From the NCBI GenBank assembly GCA_003242115.1, contig QBMP01000046.1:1-19044 (forward strand): a stretch of 19,044 nt of DNA. The letters run 5' to 3'. The notes beneath the pieces are model-generated. The model saw only the letters and a program-made list of their open reading frames with translations. It made no database searches and was not told the DNA's origin. Of the stretch, positions 15,915 through 19,044 are shown piece by piece; the stretch's first letter is position 1, and each line of letters opens with the position of its first letter. The position numbers were made by a program, and so were the translations under genes. The stretch is from Phormidesmis priestleyi (lineage in GTDB: Bacteria > Cyanobacteriota > Cyanobacteriia > Phormidesmidales > Phormidesmidaceae).

Positions 15915-18638
15915 ATGTCACGGGATGCGCTAATTGTCGGCATTAATCAATACCAGTCACTGCCTACGCTCAGCGCTCCAGCAGCCGACGCGGAGGCCGT
16001 TGCCGCTCGCCTGCAAACGCAGGGAGAATTTCGGGTACAGCGGCTGCCAGAAGTGATTCTAAAAGGGCGTGCCACAGTGGGCAACCGCAGCAAAGTCACC
16101 ACCCAAAAATTAGAAGAATCGCTGGTTCAGCTGTTTAAGCCCAAGGGTAACAACGTGGCGAATACGGCCCTGTTTTACTTTTCGGGACATGGCTTACAGC
16201 GGGAAGCTGGCATTCGAGAAGGCTACTTAGCGACTAGCGACGCCGATCCAGATAAGGGTAATTTTGGCCTCTCGCTCGACTGGCTCAGACGCCTTTTGCA
16301 GCAGAGTCCAGTACGTCAAATCATTGTTATTTTGGACTGCTGTAACAGTGGCGAACTGCTGAATTTTAGCGAAGCCGATCCGGGGGCCCGTAACGGCACA
16401 GATCGGCTGTTTATGGCCGCTTCTCGCGAGTATGAGTCGGCATACGAATCGTTAGAAGGCAAGCACAGCGTGTTAACTGGGGCTTTGCTATCAGGGCTAG
16501 ACCCCTACCAAAAAGAAGGGGGTAAAATTACCAACTACGGCCTGAGCGAACATGTCAGCCAGCAGCTCAGAGGCGAAATTCAGCAGCCTTTGTTTGAAAA
16601 CTCAGGCAGTGAAATTGTGCTCACTCGGGTGAGTGGGCTCAAGGCGGCTTTTTCTAAAACGCCTATTAGTACGCTGACTCGAATCAAGCAGCTCTCTTTT
16701 GGCTTTTGCCCTTATCGGGGCCTTTCACCGTTTGACGAAGCTCACGCTGACTATTTCTTTGGCCGCGAAGATCTCACCCAGCAGCTAATTAACCATGTCA
16801 AAAATAATGACTTTTGCGCCCTAGTCGGCGCTTCTAGCAGCGGCAAAACCTCTTTGCTCCGAGCTGGGCTAATGCATCATTTGCGCAAGGGCAATAGCAT
16901 TCCAGGCAGCGAACAGTGGCAGATTAAGCTACTTACGCCGACTCGACATCCGCTCAAAGCGCTAGCCGCCGCCTTTGCCACAGCTACCACGGATGACGTG
17001 CAGCGAGCCAGCCAAATGCACCAAGCTGAGCTGCTGCTGCAAAAAGGAGCCGGAGAAGGGCTTGCTCAGCTTGTGCGCGCTAGCTTAATGAAGCCTGGTA
17101 TAACCAGCATTCCATCTGCCTCTAAGCTATGGCTCGTCATTGACCAATTTGAAGAACTCTTGACGCCTACTACTGATGCCAACGATCTAGCCGAGCGTCA
17201 GCTATTTATCCGCGCCCTGACCGAAACCCTGCAAGATCCCAGCGCCCCCCTGGGCATTGTAATTGGGCTTCGGGCTGATACTACCGACGAGCTGATTCCT
17301 TACGAATCGTTCAAAATGCTGGTCGATCTCAACACAGTTGTTGTTACCCCGATGAGCTTTGATCAAATTAAGGCAGTGGTGCAAAAACCCGCCGAAAAGA
17401 TGGGCATTGAGCTTGACCCCATCATGCTTTATAACTTGGCAGTGGACACTAACGGCGCACCCGGTGAACTGCCGCTGATTCAGCAGACCTTGTTAGAGCT
17501 GTGGCGCAGGCGAGATGTCCATGTCAAAGGCGTCAGAGGCGGCGCAGCGCCTAAGCTAACGATGGAAGCCTATATGGCACTGGGCGGAGTCAAAAACGTA
17601 ATGACCCATCGAGCCAGCGCCATTTACAAGAGCTTGAATGCAGAACAACAACAGGCCGCAAGGCGAATTTTCTTGGCGCTGTGTGAGCTAGGAGAAGGCC
17701 GCGAAGATCGCAGCCGAAGAGCCTTTCGCAATGAGCTAATCAACGAAGGCTTCCCGGCTGAACTAATTGACGGTACCTTAGACAAGCTAGCGGCAGAGCG
17801 TTTGGTGGTAGTATCGCAGTCTTCGATTGCGACTAACTGTTGCTCAGAAGAAGGCGTTGAAATGCCCAGTGCTGCTTGGCAAACCCAAGGCGATGCGTCT
17901 TCACCCTTGACAACTTGGTTTTTGAATAATGTCTCTGAGACGGCGAAGCCTATTTTAGGCTCACCTAGAACTGTCGAAATTATCCATGAGTCACTGGTTC
18001 ATGATTGGGATCTGCTGCGGACTTGGCTGGCTGAATCGCGCAGCATTATACGATTGCAGCGCCGATTAGAAAGCAGCGCCCAAGAGTGGGATCAGCGGCA
18101 TCGGCCAAAGGCATCTGAATACCTGCTAGGCGGCACGCAGCTGCAAGAGACGTTAGCGTTTGTGCAGCTCCATCGCAACGAGCTATCGGGCCTCGCGCAA
18201 GACTTTATTGCTGCGAGCCGCAAATCTCAAAGTCGTTTGCGCTGGCGAACGAGCATGTTGATTCCGATTGCGCTAATCGCTGGAATGGCCGCTTCTATTT
18301 TGAGTCGATGGGTGTTTCCACCACTGACACCTATTGAGCCTGCCACAACAGAGTTGCAGAGTAGTGAATCTTCTGGAGGCGATCGCTTACAGCTTCAAAA
18401 TCAGCCAGCAACAGATCCACAAGTACCCGATGAAAAAGCATCGAATCAGAAACCAGAACCAACAGATGAAGGCGCGACGACAGGCTATGTGATGGTACCT
18501 GCGGGCAAGATGGTTTCGCCTGACAACCCAAATCAGCTAGTGGATGTTTGGCTAAGGGTGCCTAAAGGTGCGCCCATGCCGATACCCATAGTAGAAGCTG
18601 AAGCTGCGATAAAGCCCATTACAGTGGGCTCTCCATAG
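15915..18638 (+). CDS. Caspase-like peptidase (C14) fused to a STAND-type ATPase, with one membrane helix
   Basis: This 907-residue protein starts at ATG 15915 (MSRDALIVGINQYQ), 11 nt after AAAGGG; a GTG at 15903 is in frame but overlaps that site. Residues 1 to about 240 form a caspase/metacaspase domain with the catalytic pair H92 (YFSGHGLQR) and C143 (ILDCCNSGELL). From about 265 (CPYRGLSPFDEAHADYFFGRED) a STAND NTPase of the nSTAND1 type follows, with Walker A GASSSGKTS (K311, T312), Walker B LWLVIDQFEEL (D410), and the winged-helix end IHESLVHDWDLLRTWL near 690-710. A basic stretch (KSQSRLRWR) precedes one membrane helix at about 780-799, which by the positive-inside rule places protease and ATPase in the cytoplasm and the last 108 residues outside. 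That tail has a Ser/Pro/Gln-rich linker and a small unrecognised part (GYVMVPAGKMVSP, VDVWLRVPKG). No WD40 or TPR repeats are present. Such fusions are thought to act in cell death or defence; the trigger and target here are unknown. Confidence 0.9.
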   Translation: MSRDALIVGINQYQSLPTLSAPAADAEAVAARLQTQGEFRVQRLPEVILKGRATVGNRSKVTTQKLEESLVQLFKPKGNNVANTALFYFSGHGLQREAGIREGYLATSDADPDKGNFGLSLDWLRRLLQQSPVRQIIVILDCCNSGELLNFSEADPGARNGTDRLFMAASREYESAYESLEGKHSVLTGALLSGLDPYQKEGGKITNYGLSEHVSQQLRGEIQQPLFENSGSEIVLTRVSGLKAAFSKTPISTLTRIKQLSFGFCPYRGLSPFDEAHADYFFGREDLTQQLINHVKNNDFCALVGASSSGKTSLLRAGLMHHLRKGNSIPGSEQWQIKLLTPTRHPLKALAAAFATATTDDVQRASQMHQAELLLQKGAGEGLAQLVRASLMKPGITSIPSASKLWLVIDQFEELLTPTTDANDLAERQLFIRALTETLQDPSAPLGIVIGLRADTTDELIPYESFKMLVDLNTVVVTPMSFDQIKAVVQKPAEKMGIELDPIMLYNLAVDTNGAPGELPLIQQTLLELWRRRDVHVKGVRGGAAPKLTMEAYMALGGVKNVMTHRASAIYKSLNAEQQQAARRIFLALCELGEGREDRSRRAFRNELINEGFPAELIDGTLDKLAAERLVVVSQSSIATNCCSEEGVEMPSAAWQTQGDASSPLTTWFLNNVSETAKPILGSPRTVEIIHESLVHDWDLLRTWLAESRSIIRLQRRLESSAQEWDQRHRPKASEYLLGGTQLQETLAFVQLHRNELSGLAQDFIAASRKSQSRLRWRTSMLIPIALIAGMAASILSRWVFPPLTPIEPATTELQSSESSGGDRLQLQNQPATDPQVPDEKASNQKPEPTDEGATTGYVMVPAGKMVSPDNPNQLVDVWLRVPKGAPMPIPIVEAEAAIKPITVGSP

Positions 18639-18666
18639 CCGTCCATAGCTGCCCATAGTCGTGGGC
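18613..18666. terminator. Two small hairpins at the convergent gene ends
   Basis: AGCCCA (18613-18618) pairs with TGGGCT (18625-18630), and GCCCA (18651-18655) pairs with TGGGC (18662-18666), each with a 6-nt loop. The first lies in the last codons of the caspase gene and the second in the 38-bp gap before the glycosylase stop. The T tracts are short or absent, so termination in either direction is possible but not proven. Confidence 0.35.
18633..18662. repeat. Three 10-bp tandem repeats at the end of the caspase gene
   Basis: CCATAGCCGT, CCATAGCTGC and CCATAGTCGT follow each other exactly (18633-18642, 18643-18652, 18653-18662). The first unit contains the TAG stop of the caspase gene. Each further unit brings another CCATAG. 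Confidence 0.75.
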
Positions 18667-18676
18667 TTACTCCAAT

Positions 18677-19044
18677 CTAAGCTTCAGCGCGCAGCTCATC
18701 TAGCCTTGCTTTGACTGCCTGAATGTCTTGCCACATTAGCCACTTCGGTTTGCCTGGATCGCGTGACGAGTTGCGTAGCAGATAAGCGGGATGCAGTATG
18801 GGCATACACTGGCGACCTTCCCACTCAATCCAAGTGCCGCGAATTTTGGTGATGCCGCGCTTTTCACTGGGGATGATGCCTTTGACGGAAGTGGCTCCGG
18901 TAAGCAAAATAATTTTAGGATCGACCAGGCGAATTTGCTCCAAAATGTAGGGTCGGCAGGCGTTAACTTCAGCCGTGGTGGGGTTGCGGCTGCCGGGTGG
19001 GCGGCATTTGACGATATTGCAGATGTACACATCCTTTTCGCTAT
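18677..19044 (-). CDS. Family 4 uracil-DNA glycosylase, C-terminal part (N-terminus beyond the window)
   Basis: The frame is open from the right edge to the TAG at 18677, giving about 122 residues. The first visible residues SEKDVYICNIVKCRPPGSRNP and the later HPAYLLRNSSRD motif are characteristic of family 4 uracil-DNA glycosylases (also annotated as SPO1 DNA polymerase-related). These remove uracil from DNA as the first step of base excision repair. Two of the four cysteines that bind the 4Fe-4S cluster are visible (VKCRPP and NACRPY); the other two and the catalytic N-terminal motif should lie outside the window. The GTG at 19030 within DVYICN is not a start, since the conserved frame continues upstream. 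It is convergent with the caspase gene, 38 bp away. Confidence 0.9.
   Translation of the reverse strand, partial: SEKDVYICNIVKCRPPGSRNPTTAEVNACRPYILEQIRLVDPKIILLTGATSVKGIIPSEKRGITKIRGTWIEWEGRQCMPILHPAYLLRNSSRDPGKPKWLMWQDIQAVKARLDELRAEA

Larger units (their letters stand above)
782..18386. repeat. Scattered HIP1 octamers (GCGATCGC)
   Basis: GCGATCGC is seen at 782-789, 1380-1387, 3827-3834, 11776-11783, 12227-12234, 14130-14137, 15414-15421 and 18379-18386. This highly iterated palindrome is a known hallmark of many cyanobacterial genomes. Eight copies in 19 kb are far more than one expects by chance for an 8-mer (below one), supporting a cyanobacterial source. Most lie in coding sequence. 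Confidence 0.85.

Noticed and set aside
18736..19032. 98-codon minus-strand frame overlapping the glycosylase
   Set aside because: It is the alternative frame of the clear uracil-DNA glycosylase coding sequence and lacks any conserved motif.
1..19044. CRISPR array, tRNA or rRNA genes, insertion sequences, prophage genes
   Set aside because: No regularly spaced repeats, no cloverleaf or rRNA-like sequence, and no transposase or integrase frame were found on reading through the window.

Overview
The window is a piece of a cyanobacterial chromosome. The evidence is the split beta-prime subunit of RNA polymerase (separate rpoC1 and rpoC2), the very large insertion in the trigger loop of RpoC2, the block hisD / rpsT-tatD-rpoB-rpoC1-rpoC2 familiar from cyanobacteria, and at least eight copies of the cyanobacterial HIP1 palindrome GCGATCGC. 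The moderate GC content and the long caspase-STAND protein would fit a filamentous, Leptolyngbya-like lineage, but the genus cannot be fixed from the sequence. No tRNA, rRNA, CRISPR array, transposase or phage gene was seen. || Layout. Positions 1-1057 (minus) hold the membrane half of an ABC exporter that runs off the left edge. A region with two stacked hairpins, one of them the rho-independent terminator of the polymerase operon, separates it from rpoC2 (1319-5341), rpoC1 (5439-7313) and rpoB (7462-10896). A 666-bp leader region lies upstream of rpoB, followed by tatD (11563-12378) and rpsT (12460-12804), all on the minus strand. A 407-bp divergent control region with candidate promoters and small palindromes separates rpsT from hisD (13212-14552, plus). 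Convergent to hisD is a conserved-looking minus-strand gene interrupted by an in-frame TGA (14577-15224). A 690-bp AT-rich spacer with two long inverted repeats follows. Then comes a 907-residue caspase/STAND-ATPase/transmembrane protein (15915-18638, plus), and the window closes with the C-terminal part of a family 4 uracil-DNA glycosylase (18677 to beyond 19044, minus). || How the genes work together. The left two thirds is core information processing: ribosomal protein S20, a TatD-type metal-dependent hydrolase, and the three large RNA polymerase subunits. HisD is the last enzyme of histidine synthesis. The right third is more accessory in character. Its most interesting member is the caspase-nSTAND1 protein, whose architecture (protease effector, NTP switch, one membrane helix, short outer tail) suggests a membrane-anchored stress or invasion sensor. 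|| Points for a second look: the TGA-broken gene; a 38-nt near-perfect hairpin upstream of the caspase gene; a four-unit 15-bp coding repeat at the C-terminus of RpoC2; a 12-bp repeat in the rpoC1-rpoC2 spacer that leaves an open Lys/Ser/Thr-rich frame in front of RpoC2; and the uncharacterised tail of the caspase protein.
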